A stretch of DNA of 64,000 nt from Planctomycetaceae bacterium (GCA_002702655.1 PABB01000008.1:1-64000); one strand, 5' to 3'; numbered from the stretch's first letter, positions 1 to 9,915 are shown. Notes: generated from the sequence alone by a model not told the origin. Numbers and translations: made by a program.

Positions 1-146
1 CACGATGACCCAACAAAGCCAGCCGCGCATGCCGTCTGTTCCCCGCGATGAACCTCACCGCCATCGTAGTCGCGGGGCCGGGAAGCGTCCATCAAGCGGT
101 CGGAGGGCCAAGCCACTCAGCCATGCACTCTGTGCACACGGATTCC

Positions 147-229
147 TAGCCGGCGGCACACCTGCCGCCGGGCGACTCGCGGCGCAGCCTGCTCCAGCTG
201 TTTCCCGGCGGCAAGTGTGCCGCCGGCTA
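147..229. repeat. Long near-perfect inverted repeat (26-bp arms)
   Basis: Arms at 147-172 and 204-229 are reverse complements with a single mismatch and enclose a 31-nt loop. The arm begins TAGCCGGCGGCACACC. Each arm itself contains smaller GCCGGCGG/CCGCCGG palindromes. No T-run follows, so it does not look like a classical terminator. It resembles a REP-like or cruciform intergenic element. I see no gene in 1-288, and it lies just downstream of the adenylate kinase stop on the minus strand. Confidence 0.75.
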
Positions 230-288
230 TCGGACCCCGTTTGAGAATCGGCACGGCCCTGTCCGGCGCACGGCGGAACCGAGCACCG

Positions 289-990
289 TCACGCCTGCAC
301 GGCGGTGCGGCGTGTCGGCGGCGCCGGCGCACCCGAACGGTGCTTGCGCAGCGCCTCGCACGCGCGCTGGAACACCTCCTCGGGCGTGCCCGCGGCCGAG
401 ACGGCCACCAGTTCGCCGCGATCGCGATAAAAGTCGATCAGCGGCTCGGTGGCGTCGCGGTAGGCGGCCAGTCGCGTGCGGACCACCTCGGGCTGGTCGT
501 CGTCGCGCTGCACCAACGCCGTTTGGCAGCGGTCGCACACGCCCGATTTCAGCGGCGGCTGCGCCGTCTCGTGGTACACCGCTTTGCAGTTTGGACAGGT
601 CCGCCGTCCGCAGATCCGCGCGGCGATCTCCTCGGCCGGCAGGTCGTACAGGATCACGCCGTCGAGAGTCACGTGCAACTCGTCCAGCAGCACGCCCAGC
701 GCTTGGGCTTGCGGCAACGTGCGCGGCACGCCGTCCAGCAAGAAGCCTCCGCAACACCGCAGGCACGCGCCGCGTTCGCGGACCAACTCCATGACCAGGT
801 CGTCGGAGACCAGTCCTCCGGCCCGCATCGTGTCGAGCGCCGTCTGCATGGCCGGGCTGAGATCCGTCTCGCACGACGCGGCGCGGAACAGATCGCCGGT
901 CGACAGATGACACGCCCGATACCGCCGGCAGAGCAGGGCGGCTTGGGTGCCTTTCCCAACGCCGGGGGGACCCACCAGGACCAACCGCAT
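289..990 (-). CDS. adk: Adenylate kinase / nucleoside monophosphate kinase
   Basis: Predicted 233-residue cytoplasmic enzyme that interconverts AMP + ATP and 2 ADP. The P-loop GPPGVGKGTQA is near residues 7-17, followed by the NMP-binding STGDLFRAA segment and the GVPRTLPQAQ strand. The LID carries two cysteine pairs (CPNC and CDRC), the zinc-binding form of the family. Length fits long-form Adk. The start at 990 places MRLVLVGPPG at the family N-terminus and has GGAG six bases upstream. An alternative ATG at 1074, also preceded by GAGG, would add 28 residues of no recognised domain. Transcribed divergently from the LTD/CotH gene. Whether this is the only Adk in the genome cannot be told. Confidence 0.9.
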   Translation of the reverse strand: MRLVLVGPPGVGKGTQAALLCRRYRACHLSTGDLFRAASCETDLSPAMQTALDTMRAGGLVSDDLVMELVRERGACLRCCGGFLLDGVPRTLPQAQALGVLLDELHVTLDGVILYDLPAEEIAARICGRRTCPNCKAVYHETAQPPLKSGVCDRCQTALVQRDDDQPEVVRTRLAAYRDATEPLIDFYRDRGELVAVSAAGTPEEVFQRACEALRKHRSGAPAPPTRRTAVQA

Positions 991-1511
991 GGCTGGCTCC
1001 GCGCGGCGGGACCCCGACTCGCCGGCCTCGTGCAGGGGGTGGAACCACAGGTCGCGATTGGATTGATCGCACATACGCTGATCCTCGGCAAGGTCGCAGG
1101 GGCCCAGTCCGCCTGCTGCGAGCGGAGCAAACCGTGTTCCAAGCGCCGCTAGCCCCCGCGTGCGGCGAAGCAACTTGTGCTACGTGCTTCGTCGATCTCG
1201 CGGCGGGCTGCCGCCGAGGCGCAAGTGTGCGGCTGAGCGCGCGGGTGAGCCACATGGGCCCGGCGCCCCCGCCGGCGCGACTGCGCCAAACGGGCCGCCT
1301 CGCCCCGACGCCCAGGGCGTCGTCAGGGCCGCGCCCAGCTCGCGCGGACCGCTTCGCCGGCCGCCGAAATGGTCATTCCCTGCAGAATTCCTCCCGAATC
1401 GCGCGACCGGCGGCGGCTGAATTGACGGCCCTCGCGGACACAACTAGAACGCAAGAGGAAGAAGGCTTTTCGCTCGGCGCGACAGCATCTCGTCAGACTC
1501 CCGGAACAGGC
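991..1511. other. Divergent intergenic region
   Basis: About 520 bases between the divergent adenylate kinase and the large LTD/CotH gene. The open frames here have no recognisable protein similarity and overlap one another. I see no convincing -35/-10 pair or RNA gene. It presumably contains both promoters. Confidence 0.5.
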
Positions 1512-4500
1512 ATGCGCGGTCGCGCATTGGATATGGCTCGCAACACCCGCCGGGGGCACAATGCCCCAGCCGCATCGTCTCGCCCCGCTCGTCTGAGTAT
1601 CGAATCGCTCGAGCCGCGGCTCGCGCTCACGGTGGTGATCAGCGAGTTTCTTGCCGTAAACCAAACGGGGCTGGCCGACTTTGCCGGCGACACGCCCGAT
1701 TGGATCGAACTGCGCAACACCGGCCCCGCGGCGGTCGACGTGAGCGGCTGGTATCTGACCGACGACGCGACCGATCCCACGCGATGGCAGATCCCCGCCA
1801 CGCCGGCGACGACCTCGCTGGCCGCCGGCGACTACCTGGTCGTGTTCGCCAGCGACAAGAACGGCACGTTTGGCGACGAGTTGCACGCCAACTTCCAACT
1901 GGCCGCCGCGGGCGACGACGTGGTGCTCATCGAGGGCGACGGCACAACGATCGCCAGCGCCGTGCTCGACTACCCGCAGCAGTACGCGGACGTGTCGTAC
2001 GGCACGGGCGCCGATCGCGGCGCCACCGTCGCCGAGGCGATCATCGGCGACCAGGCCGATGCGACGGTGCTGCCCTACAACGGCCCCAATGCCGCGGTCG
2101 ACGATCACTGGCGGGAGATCGGCTACAACGACAGCGGCTGGATCGCCACCAAGACTGGCGTCGGCTATGACCGCGACGACAACGCGCTGGATGGTTTGAT
2201 CTTCCAGGAGCTCACGACCGGGCAGATGAACTTCACCGGCAGCTCGGGGCAGATCGCCGCGTACGTGCGCGTCCCCTTCACGGTCAATAACAAGGAACAG
2301 CTCACGTCGCTCACGGCCGAGTTGCGGTACGACGACGGGTACATTCTGTACCTGAACGACCGCGAGGTGCAGCGGGTCAACGTCAACACGACGCTCAAGC
2401 CCGGTGACACGGCCGAGCTGAACGCCCGCGGCAATCGGCCGGACGCGGAGGTGATCAGCACCCCCGACGTGATTGATCTGACCGCGTGGCTGGACCTGCT
2501 GGAGGAAGGCGACAACGTGCTGGCCGTGTACGGCGCCAATCACTCCAGCAGCTCGCAGCGCGACGACTTTCTGGTCGCCCCGTTGCTGACGGCCGAGCGG
2601 GCCACCGGTTCGGTCGCCGGGCTGTATCTGACGGCGCCCACGCCGGGGCGCGAGAACGGCGCCGGGTGGCTGGGGCTTGTAGGCGACACGCAGTTTGACG
2701 TGCATCGCGGTTTCTACGACATGCCGCAATCGGTGACCATCACCACGCCCGACGTGCCCGACGCCACGATCCGCTACACGACCGACGGCACGATCCCGAC
2801 CGCCACGCACGGCACGATCTATACCGGTCCAGTCTCCGTCACGACGACGACCACGCTCCGCGCCGCCGCGTTCAAGCCGGGCTACCAGCCGACGAACGTC
2901 GACACGCAAACCTACGTGTTCCTCGCCGACGTCCTGACGCAAGATGACTCGGGACTGCCCGCATACACCGACTGGGGCCAGCCCGCGGACTGGGCGATGG
3001 ACGCGAGCATCGTGTCGACCGTGGGCGCCACGCAATTGACCAGCGACATGCAAGCGCTGCCCAGCGTATCGCTGGTGATGAACTGGCAGGACCTGTTCGG
3101 CGACGGCACGGCCCACGGCATCTACACCGAAACAACCAGTTGGAAGTACAAGAGCGACGAGCGGCCCACGTCGATCGAGTTCTTCACTGCCGACGGGCTG
3201 GAGCAATTCCAGGCCGACGCCTCGGTGGAGGTGCAGGGCCACTCCAGCACGCGCCGCTGGAATAGCGATAAGCTTTCGCTGCAGGTGAAGTTTAAAAAGC
3301 AATACGGCGAGGGCGAACTGGACGCGCCCGCGCTGTTCGCCAACTCCGCCGTCCCCGGCGCGTCGCAAGCCAACAGCTTCGACACCCTCATTCTCGACGC
3401 CCAGTACAACTACACGTGGTTGCACGCCAACGTCCAGCAGAACGGCGTCGCCAAGTACATCAACGATCAGGCGGTCGCCGATCTGCAGAACCTGTCGGGC
3501 GGCTACGCCCCGCATGGCCGCTGGGTCAATCTGTACATCAACGGACTGTATTGGGGCATCTACAACCTGCATGAACGGCCCGACGATTCGTTCGCCCAGG
3601 AGTACTTCGGCGGCGACGAGGACGACTACTACGCGGTCAAGGCGGCCGATGGCCTGTCGACGCACCCCGAGGAATACGACAACGTCGACGGCGGGCTGAC
3701 CGCGGAAGCGGCCTACGCGGCGCTGCTCGACGAGGTCGACGACGCCGTGGCCAACCTGGCCGAGTTCCAGCAGGTCGAAGCGCTGTTGGATGTGGACGAT
3801 TTCATCAACTACATGATCGTCCACTACTACGCCGGCAACTGGGACTGGGGCCAGGACAACTGGTACGCCACGATCAACCACGCCGATGCGGCCGGTCGCT
3901 GGCGGTTCCACTCGTGGGATCAGGAGCACGCCTGGCCCACCGCCGACAACCAGCCGCTGGGCGAGAACAACTTCAACGTCACCTACAACTCGACCGCCAA
4001 GGACGACCAGTACGGCCCCACCGGCATCCACCGCCAGTTGATGGACAGCCCCGAGTACCAGCTGCGGTTCGCCGACCGCGTGCAGGAGTTGATGCAGACC
4101 GACGGGCTGCTGACGCCCGCGGCCGCGGCGAGCGTCTTTCAGTTGCGGATCGACGAGTTGGATCGCGCCATCAATGGCGAGGCCGCCCGCTGGGGCGACG
4201 ATCGCGTGAGCACGGCTTACGACCGCGACGACTGGCTGGCCAACGTCAACGGCGTGCTCGACGATTTCTTTCCCGTGCGAACCACGATCGTGCTGGGGCA
4301 GTTTGCGTCCAACGGCTGGCTGGCCGATCTCACCGCGCCCACGTTCAGCCAATACGGCGGCGAGATTGACGGCTCGCTCGACTTGACCCTCGGCAACCCC
4401 AACGCGGGGGGGACCATCTACTACACGCTCGACGGCACGGACCCGCGCAGCGTGGGCGGCGGCGTGGCCGCGGGGGCGGTCGCCTACACGGGCGACATCA

Positions 4501-5675
4501 CGCTGTCCGCGGCGACGGAGGTGCAAGCGCGGGTCTTCGACGGCTCCGACTGGAGCGCCGTGTCCAGCGAGTCCTTCTTGCTGACCGATTCGTTCCCGCT
4601 GCGGATTGTCGAGTTGAACTACCACCCGGTCGAGAATGAGCTGACCGAGTTCATTGAGCTGCTGAACACGGGCGCTGAGACGATCAGCTTGGACGGCGTG
4701 CGAATCGACGGCTTCTCGAACGACGGCTACGCCTTTGCCAGCGGGCAAACGCTCCCTGCCGGCGAGCGGATCGTGGTGGCGCGGAACCCCAGCGATTTCA
4801 TCGCGATGTACGGCGCGGGAATCAATCTGGCCACGGGCCCGGGCTACGCCGAGGCCAATCTGAGCAACGGCGGCGAAACGATCACGTTGCTGGGGCCGCT
4901 GGGCGAGTTGCTGCAGTCGTTCACCTACGACGACGTGGCGCCGTGGCCGACCGAACCGGACGGCGGCGGCAGCTCGCTGGAGTACGTCGGCCCGCTGTAC
5001 GCCGGCGAAGACCCCATCGACGTGGCGCCCGACGATCCGTTCGACGACCCCGCCAACTGGCGCGCGAGTCTCGTGGCGGGCGGCACGCCCGGCACAGGCG
5101 ACAGCGTGGGCGATCCGTCGGCCGACTTCAATGGCGACATGCTGGTCGACGGCAGCGACTTTTTGACTTGGCAACGCGGCTTCGGCGCACCCGGCGGCAC
5201 GCTGGCCACGGGCGACGCCGACCTGGACGGCGACGTCGACGCCGACGACTTGGACGTGTGGCAAACGCAGTACGGCAGCGCCGCGGCCGCATCGGTGCAA
5301 GTCGCGACAAGTTCCACGGCGCTCGTGCAGGCGGCCGCGACCAGCGAGCCGGCGAGCGTGCTCGGCGACGCGTCGAACGTGTGGCTGGCCGCGCCGACGT
5401 CCGCTGCGACCGTTCATGCGGCGTCATCGGCGCCGGCCGCCTCGCGGCAGCAGACGCCGGGGGTGCGCCAGTCGCGCGATGCAGCCTTCGCGTCGCTGGG
5501 CGTCGACGATGGCGCCGCTGGCCAGCACTTTGCCACGACTGGGCCCGAAGGACGGCGGGTGTGGGCGGCCTCGCAGTCGAGTGACGTCGACATTGCCGAA
5601 GCGGCGCTGTCGACAATCGATGAGACTCAGCTCCGCGCGTTTCGCGTCGGTCGCCGCGGTTCGCTGCTCGGCTAG
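1512..5675 (+). CDS. Large secreted LTD/CotH/dockerin-like protein
   Basis: Predicted 1387 residues. The N-terminus is basic and leads into LSIESLEPRLAL, a LEPR-like motif typical of giant exported planctomycete proteins. Approximate order: lamin-tail domain (40-160, ISEFLAVNQTG), a jelly-roll-like module with DHWREIGYNDSGW (200-330), a chitobiase-C-type module with IRYTTDGTIPT (395-460), a CotH kinase-like domain (560-900, VEVQGHSSTRRW and SWDQEHAW), a second chitobiase-C module (YYTLDGTDPR), a second lamin-tail domain (VELNYHP), and a dockerin-like EF-hand pair near 1204-1255 (DFNGDMLVDGSDF). A low-complexity tail follows. There is no PEP-CTERM signal. The CotH fold belongs to the spore-coat kinase family, but substrate and activity here are unknown. 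Start choice between 1512 and 1533 is uncertain. Confidence 0.85.
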   Translation: MRGRALDMARNTRRGHNAPAASSRPARLSIESLEPRLALTVVISEFLAVNQTGLADFAGDTPDWIELRNTGPAAVDVSGWYLTDDATDPTRWQIPATPATTSLAAGDYLVVFASDKNGTFGDELHANFQLAAAGDDVVLIEGDGTTIASAVLDYPQQYADVSYGTGADRGATVAEAIIGDQADATVLPYNGPNAAVDDHWREIGYNDSGWIATKTGVGYDRDDNALDGLIFQELTTGQMNFTGSSGQIAAYVRVPFTVNNKEQLTSLTAELRYDDGYILYLNDREVQRVNVNTTLKPGDTAELNARGNRPDAEVISTPDVIDLTAWLDLLEEGDNVLAVYGANHSSSSQRDDFLVAPLLTAERATGSVAGLYLTAPTPGRENGAGWLGLVGDTQFDVHRGFYDMPQSVTITTPDVPDATIRYTTDGTIPTATHGTIYTGPVSVTTTTTLRAAAFKPGYQPTNVDTQTYVFLADVLTQDDSGLPAYTDWGQPADWAMDASIVSTVGATQLTSDMQALPSVSLVMNWQDLFGDGTAHGIYTETTSWKYKSDERPTSIEFFTADGLEQFQADASVEVQGHSSTRRWNSDKLSLQVKFKKQYGEGELDAPALFANSAVPGASQANSFDTLILDAQYNYTWLHANVQQNGVAKYINDQAVADLQNLSGGYAPHGRWVNLYINGLYWGIYNLHERPDDSFAQEYFGGDEDDYYAVKAADGLSTHPEEYDNVDGGLTAEAAYAALLDEVDDAVANLAEFQQVEALLDVDDFINYMIVHYYAGNWDWGQDNWYATINHADAAGRWRFHSWDQEHAWPTADNQPLGENNFNVTYNSTAKDDQYGPTGIHRQLMDSPEYQLRFADRVQELMQTDGLLTPAAAASVFQLRIDELDRAINGEAARWGDDRVSTAYDRDDWLANVNGVLDDFFPVRTTIVLGQFASNGWLADLTAPTFSQYGGEIDGSLDLTLGNPNAGGTIYYTLDGTDPRSVGGGVAAGAVAYTGDITLSAATEVQARVFDGSDWSAVSSESFLLTDSFPLRIVELNYHPVENELTEFIELLNTGAETISLDGVRIDGFSNDGYAFASGQTLPAGERIVVARNPSDFIAMYGAGINLATGPGYAEANLSNGGETITLLGPLGELLQSFTYDDVAPWPTEPDGGGSSLEYVGPLYAGEDPIDVAPDDPFDDPANWRASLVAGGTPGTGDSVGDPSADFNGDMLVDGSDFLTWQRGFGAPGGTLATGDADLDGDVDADDLDVWQTQYGSAAAASVQVATSSTALVQAAATSEPASVLGDASNVWLAAPTSAATVHAASSAPAASRQQTPGVRQSRDAAFASLGVDDGAAGQHFATTGPEGRRVWAASQSSDVDIAEAALSTIDETQLRAFRVGRRGSLLG

Positions 5676-6625
5676 GGCCTGACGGCCGCCGGGGCCGCGG
5701 CGGACTCGCCGCCGGCGATCGTCGCCCGCGCGGCGTAAACCGACGGTTCAATGTCGTCGGTCACGAATTCCACGTGCCCGTCGGCACTGGCAAACACGGC
5801 GCCCCCCGGATGCCGGCTGGCGAAGGCGCCATTCTGCCGATCGACCACCGCGCCGGCGCCGGGTCGCGTGTTGAGCGGATTGGTCGTCGTCCGCAGACAA
5901 TCGGCATAGGACAGCGCGTACGACCATGTGTTGGACGACTCCCACACGTCGGCCAGCACGACCTCGCCCAGGGCGATGGTGTTCGACATGCCGTCGGTGA
6001 TCTCCCGCTGCCGGCGGCCGTTGACGTAGACGAACATGCCGTCGTTGAAGTACTTCACATCCTGCGGCGCGCTGCCCGGCCCCCGCGTACCCTGACACAG
6101 CGCGTAGCTGCACGTGGCCGCCTCGACCGGGTGGTACACGTCGCTCATCAGCGCCGAGTCGTCGCTGGGGCAACGAAGGAAGTCAATCGGGACTTTAATC
6201 CCTTTGCACTTATCCATGTCGGCGTACCAGCCGAGGTCGTCGACGTTGCGATTCCACAGGCCGCCGACTTCCACCGACAGCTGGTCGTACAGCGGCTGCA
6301 TCTCCAACTGCGGGAGAATCTCGATGAACCCGCTGGCGGCCGTCTTCTTCTCGGCAGGCAACCCCGGCGGGCAACCGGGGATGTCGAGCGTGTCGCCCGT
6401 GTCGTCACAGCCAAGGCGCCCGGCCGGGAACTTGCCCATGGCCGTTTCGTAATTCAGCAGCGCCAGGGCCACTTGCTTCTGATGGCCGACGCACGTGGAC
6501 CTGCGGGCGGCCTCGCGCGCGGCGGAGATCGCCGGCAGCAGCAGCCCGATCAGCACCCCGATGATCGCGATCACGACCAACAGTTCGACCAGCGTGAAAG
6601 CTCGAGTGGAGCGGCGGCGTGGCAT
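5672..6625 (-). CDS. DUF1559 prepilin-like protein
   Basis: Predicted 317 residues. It begins with a type IV pilin/pseudopilin signal ([19 protein letters not shown]), with cleavage expected before the F of FTLVE and a hydrophobic helix of about 20 residues. The body matches the DUF1559 (SBP_bac_10) family expanded in planctomycetes, with the conserved LLNYE segment after the helix. The C-terminus has the H-x9-DG signature (HPGGAVFASADGHVEF). Start at 6625 puts the pilin motif at the proper distance; a longer frame upstream is not needed. Its stop overlaps the stop of the LTD/CotH gene by four bases. Function is unproven; a surface or pseudopilus role is inferred from the signal type. Confidence 0.9.
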   Translation of the reverse strand: MPRRRSTRAFTLVELLVVIAIIGVLIGLLLPAISAAREAARRSTCVGHQKQVALALLNYETAMGKFPAGRLGCDDTGDTLDIPGCPPGLPAEKKTAASGFIEILPQLEMQPLYDQLSVEVGGLWNRNVDDLGWYADMDKCKGIKVPIDFLRCPSDDSALMSDVYHPVEAATCSYALCQGTRGPGSAPQDVKYFNDGMFVYVNGRRQREITDGMSNTIALGEVVLADVWESSNTWSYALSYADCLRTTTNPLNTRPGAGAVVDRQNGAFASRHPGGAVFASADGHVEFVTDDIEPSVYAARATIAGGESAAAPAAVRP

Positions 6626-6813
6626 CAGCGGGGGACCTGAGTGCAAAGACAATCGACTGGCAAAAGTCGTCGCGGCGCGGCGTTTTCGGATGGTTGGGAA
6701 GGCAGCAGCCGCTCCGATTAGGGCAGCAACAGCCAATCTCGCGGACATGAGCCGGAAAAACGCGGCTTCCTGCAAGTGATTCGCAGGCCGGCGACATTGT
6801 ATAGTAGTCCTTC

Positions 6814-7419
6814 ATGGGTGAACCGCCAAACCAACCAGCAGCCGTACCTGGCGCGTCGATACGGATCGACGACCCCGAGGAGTTTGCTGCGCGATATCGG
6901 CAGGTTTACCCGCAGATGACGGTGATCGCCGCGGCGATTGTGGGCGACCGGAGCGTCGCCGATGACATTGTGCAGGAGGCCGCCTTGATTGCCGTCGAAA
7001 AGCGAAACCAATTCACGCCGGGGGCCAGCTTTGCCGGTTGGTTGGCGGCGATCGTACGAAACTGCGCGCTGAACTATCGTCGCAAATGCCGTCGGCGGCG
7101 CACCTTTCCAGCCGATCCCGCGCATCTGCGTGACCTGCACGGCGGCGATGCGGCCCTGCCCGAAGCGCCGTTGGACGCCACAGCGGTGGCCGCCGGCGCC
7201 GTGCCGCACGAGGCGTTCGACGATCAGGTTCACGCCGCGCTGGCGGAACTGAGCGACGAGGCCCGGTGTTGCCTGCTGCTGCGGACGGTCCAAGATTTGA
7301 CGTATGCTGAAATCTCGCAACTGCTGGACATCCCCGCAGGCACGGCGATGAGTCACGTTCACCGCGCCCGTTCGACCATGCGTCGACGCCTTGCCGACCG
7401 CGAAACCAAATCCGTTTAA
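6814..7419 (+). CDS. ECF-type RNA polymerase sigma factor
   Basis: Predicted 201 residues. Region 2 is visible near residues 24-80 (VADDIVQEAALIAVEK, then FAGWLAAIVRNCALNYRRKCRRR). Region 4 lies near 140-195 with a helix-turn-helix (LTYAEISQLLDIPAGTAMSHVHRARSTMRRRL). This is the sigma-70 ECF layout. A TATAGT box at 6800-6805 lies only nine bases before the ATG, so the transcript may be leaderless or nearly so. The next gene starts 12 bases after the stop, and the pair resembles a sigma factor with a membrane partner. Its regulon cannot be seen from this window. Confidence 0.88.
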   Translation: MGEPPNQPAAVPGASIRIDDPEEFAARYRQVYPQMTVIAAAIVGDRSVADDIVQEAALIAVEKRNQFTPGASFAGWLAAIVRNCALNYRRKCRRRRTFPADPAHLRDLHGGDAALPEAPLDATAVAAGAVPHEAFDDQVHAALAELSDEARCCLLLRTVQDLTYAEISQLLDIPAGTAMSHVHRARSTMRRRLADRETKSV

Positions 7420-7431
7420 CCCTGCCAGCGC

Positions 7432-8226
7432 ATGAGTTCTTCCCAGCCCGAATTCGACGCGCAGTTCGAAGCCGACCTGGAGCGGCTGCGCGATCGGCTG
7501 CGCGCCGGTGCGGCGGAGACGACAAGCGAAACTGGCGAGACGGATGCGACGCTGCTCGATGCGCTGGCCGAACAGCACGAAATCGACCAGTCGGTGCGGC
7601 GGCAATTCGAGGCCGCAACAGGTCCGACGGACGCGCAGCTTGCGGAACTGACGGCGAGATTTGCAGCGCGTTCCGACCACAAGTCGAGCGGGCACGCCGG
7701 GCCAGCCAGCGGAGGTTTCACGAATCAGCCGCGGAAGATTTCGCTACTTCTTGCCGTCGCAGCCGCGGTGGCCGTGGCGGCGACGGCGGCGTTGTGGCGA
7801 GGGCAGGGTCTCGGCGGGCGCAACGAGCCCTACTTCGCCCCGACTCCGCTGACTGATCTCTACAAACAGGTCGCGGCTGCGGGGTTCGAGCCGTACTACC
7901 AGTGCGAGGACCCCCAGCGGTTCGCCGAGGTGTTCCGCATCCGCCAAGGCGTCCCGCTGCAGTTGGCGGCGATGCCGGAGGGCACGCGGATGCTGGGGCT
8001 GTCGTACCCCGGCGGGTTGTCGCGCGACACGACGGCCATGCTGTGTATGGTCGACGGCCAGCAGGTGATGGCGGTCGTCGACCGCGCGGACCGCGACGAC
8101 GCGACCCTGGCGAAGTCGACCGACGCGTTGCATGTGTTTCGCGACCAGCGCGACGGGCTCGTCTTCTATGAGATCAGTCCGCATGAGCAGCCGCGCGTGC
8201 TGGAGTATTTGCAGCCGCTGGATTAA
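7432..8226 (+). CDS. Single-pass membrane protein, possible anti-sigma factor
   Basis: Predicted 264 residues. The N-terminal 100 residues are charged and helical. One membrane segment lies near residues 103-122 (ISLLLAVAAAVAVAATAALW), followed by an exported domain of about 140 residues. No zinc-binding HxxxCxxC anti-sigma motif is present, so identification as an anti-sigma factor rests only on topology and on starting 12 bases after the sigma gene. It could equally be a co-transcribed membrane protein of unknown function. Confidence 0.7.
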   Translation: MSSSQPEFDAQFEADLERLRDRLRAGAAETTSETGETDATLLDALAEQHEIDQSVRRQFEAATGPTDAQLAELTARFAARSDHKSSGHAGPASGGFTNQPRKISLLLAVAAAVAVAATAALWRGQGLGGRNEPYFAPTPLTDLYKQVAAAGFEPYYQCEDPQRFAEVFRIRQGVPLQLAAMPEGTRMLGLSYPGGLSRDTTAMLCMVDGQQVMAVVDRADRDDATLAKSTDALHVFRDQRDGLVFYEISPHEQPRVLEYLQPLD

Positions 8227-8441
8227 CGCAGTCAGCGTCGTCGGTGCGCGCGTGCCGATGCGGCGGGAACGCACCGCGTCTTTCCCCAACCGGCGGATTC
8301 TTTTGCCGTCTTTCTCGGTAGCGTCGCAATACGGCGGCTCTGCAATGACATGTTGCAGGTGGAGCCAGACTCACGGGGCCGCGCCCGCGCGACTCAGCAC
8401 GGATGACGCAGAGACTCTTCAGTCGAACGAGGAACGAGGCC

Positions 8442-9905
8442 ATGCCACGACGACAAACACTTTGCATGATGGCGACGATGCTGTCGGTCGCCACCATGAC
8501 GCCGCGGACGACCCATGCCGCCTTCCCGGCGATTGCGCTGGAGCCGATCAGCCAGGGCGAGATCGTCGCCCCCGTGGCGATTGCCAACGCCGGCGACGGC
8601 TCCAACCGGCTGTTCATCGCCGATCAGCGCGGCAAGATCCACGTACACGACGGCGGCGCGGTCTTGCCCGCGCCGCTGATCGACCTGAGTTCCAAACTGG
8701 TGACCGAACGTCCCGGATTCGACGAGCGCGGCTTGCTGGGGCTGGCGTTTCACCCCAACTTTGGCCAAGCCGGTCAGGTGGGCGCCGACAAGTTCTACGT
8801 GTACTACAGCGCTCCCTCACCCGGCGGCGACCCCGACGACCCGATCAACCCGATTAACCACCAGAGCATTGTCGCGGAGTACGCCGTCACCGGCCTGGGG
8901 GCCAACACGGCCAGCCTGGCGTCCGAGCGCATTCTGCTGTCGTTCGACCAGCCGCAGTTCAATCACAACGCGGGGTCGTTGAACTTTGGCGCCGACGGGA
9001 TGCTGTACATCACCACTGGCGACGGCGGCGGAGCGAACGACAACCGCGCCGGCCACACCGGCGGCGCCAATGGCAATCCGCCGGTCACCGGCACGCTGGG
9101 CAACGCCCAGGACCTGACCAAGCTGCTGGGCAAAGTGCTGCGAATCGACGTCGACGGCAACAACGGTCCCGGCGGGCAATACGGCATACCCGGCGACAAT
9201 CCGTTTGTCGGCAACGGCGGCGGAGTCCACGAAGAGATCTACGCCTACGGCCTGCGCAGCCCATGGCGGGCGGCGTTCGACAACGGTCCCGGCGGCGACG
9301 GGCGGTTCTACGTGGCCGACGTTGGCCAGGGCGCCGTGGAGGAAATCAACATCCTGGAGGCCGGCGGCAACTACGGCTGGCGGATCAAGGAAGGCACGTT
9401 CGACTTCGACGCGGGCGTCACGCCCTCGCCCCCGGCGACGCTCATCGACCCCGTGGCCGAGTACGCACATCCCGGGGCCGGGATCGGTTTGCCGGAGTTC
9501 GGCATTTCGATCACCGGCGGCGTGGTGCATCGCGGCGCCTCGCCGGAACTGAACGGCAAGTATCTGTTCGGCGACTTCAGCCAGAGCTTCAGCCCCGGCA
9601 GCGGTCGATTGCTGGGGATGGAGGAAACCAGCCCGGGCGCCTTCAGCCTGGAAGACCTGACAGTTGTCGGAGGCAATCCGCTGACGAATCAATACGTGCT
9701 AGCGTTCGGCCTGGACGAGTCGGGCGAGGTCTATTTGGCGACCAAAGCCACGCTGGCCCCCAGCGCATTGGGCCCCGGCGACGTTCCCACGGGAGTGATT
9801 TATCGCCTGGTCGCCGTCCCGGAGCCGGCTTCCGTGGCGCTGGGCATGCTGGCCATTGCAGGCGCGGCGGCAGGTCGCCGCCGGCGTCGACACCGACTGA
9901 CATGA
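8442..9905 (+). CDS. PQQ-type sugar dehydrogenase with PEP-CTERM
   Basis: Predicted 487 residues. Start at 8442 has GAGG just upstream and gives a signal peptide. The body matches the glucose/sorbosone dehydrogenase beta-propeller family: FIADQRGKIHV near the start, GLLGLAFHPNFG, MLYITTGDGGG, GLRSPWRAAFD and FYVADVGQG. The C-terminus is a PEP-CTERM sorting tail (VPEPASVALGMLAIAG, then an RRRRR cluster), so the protein is expected to be handled by an exosortase after export. The exosortase is not in this window. The sugar substrate cannot be read from sequence. The next gene follows after 10 bases. Confidence 0.88.
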   Translation: MPRRQTLCMMATMLSVATMTPRTTHAAFPAIALEPISQGEIVAPVAIANAGDGSNRLFIADQRGKIHVHDGGAVLPAPLIDLSSKLVTERPGFDERGLLGLAFHPNFGQAGQVGADKFYVYYSAPSPGGDPDDPINPINHQSIVAEYAVTGLGANTASLASERILLSFDQPQFNHNAGSLNFGADGMLYITTGDGGGANDNRAGHTGGANGNPPVTGTLGNAQDLTKLLGKVLRIDVDGNNGPGGQYGIPGDNPFVGNGGGVHEEIYAYGLRSPWRAAFDNGPGGDGRFYVADVGQGAVEEINILEAGGNYGWRIKEGTFDFDAGVTPSPPATLIDPVAEYAHPGAGIGLPEFGISITGGVVHRGASPELNGKYLFGDFSQSFSPGSGRLLGMEETSPGAFSLEDLTVVGGNPLTNQYVLAFGLDESGEVYLATKATLAPSALGPGDVPTGVIYRLVAVPEPASVALGMLAIAGAAAGRRRRRHRLT

Positions 9906-9915
9906 GGCACGCATC

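Noticed and set aside
1323-5417. A 1364-codon open frame on the minus strand opposite the first LTD/CotH gene
   Set aside because: Composition is Val/Arg/Gly-rich with no domain; it mirrors third-position GC bias in the real gene on the plus strand.
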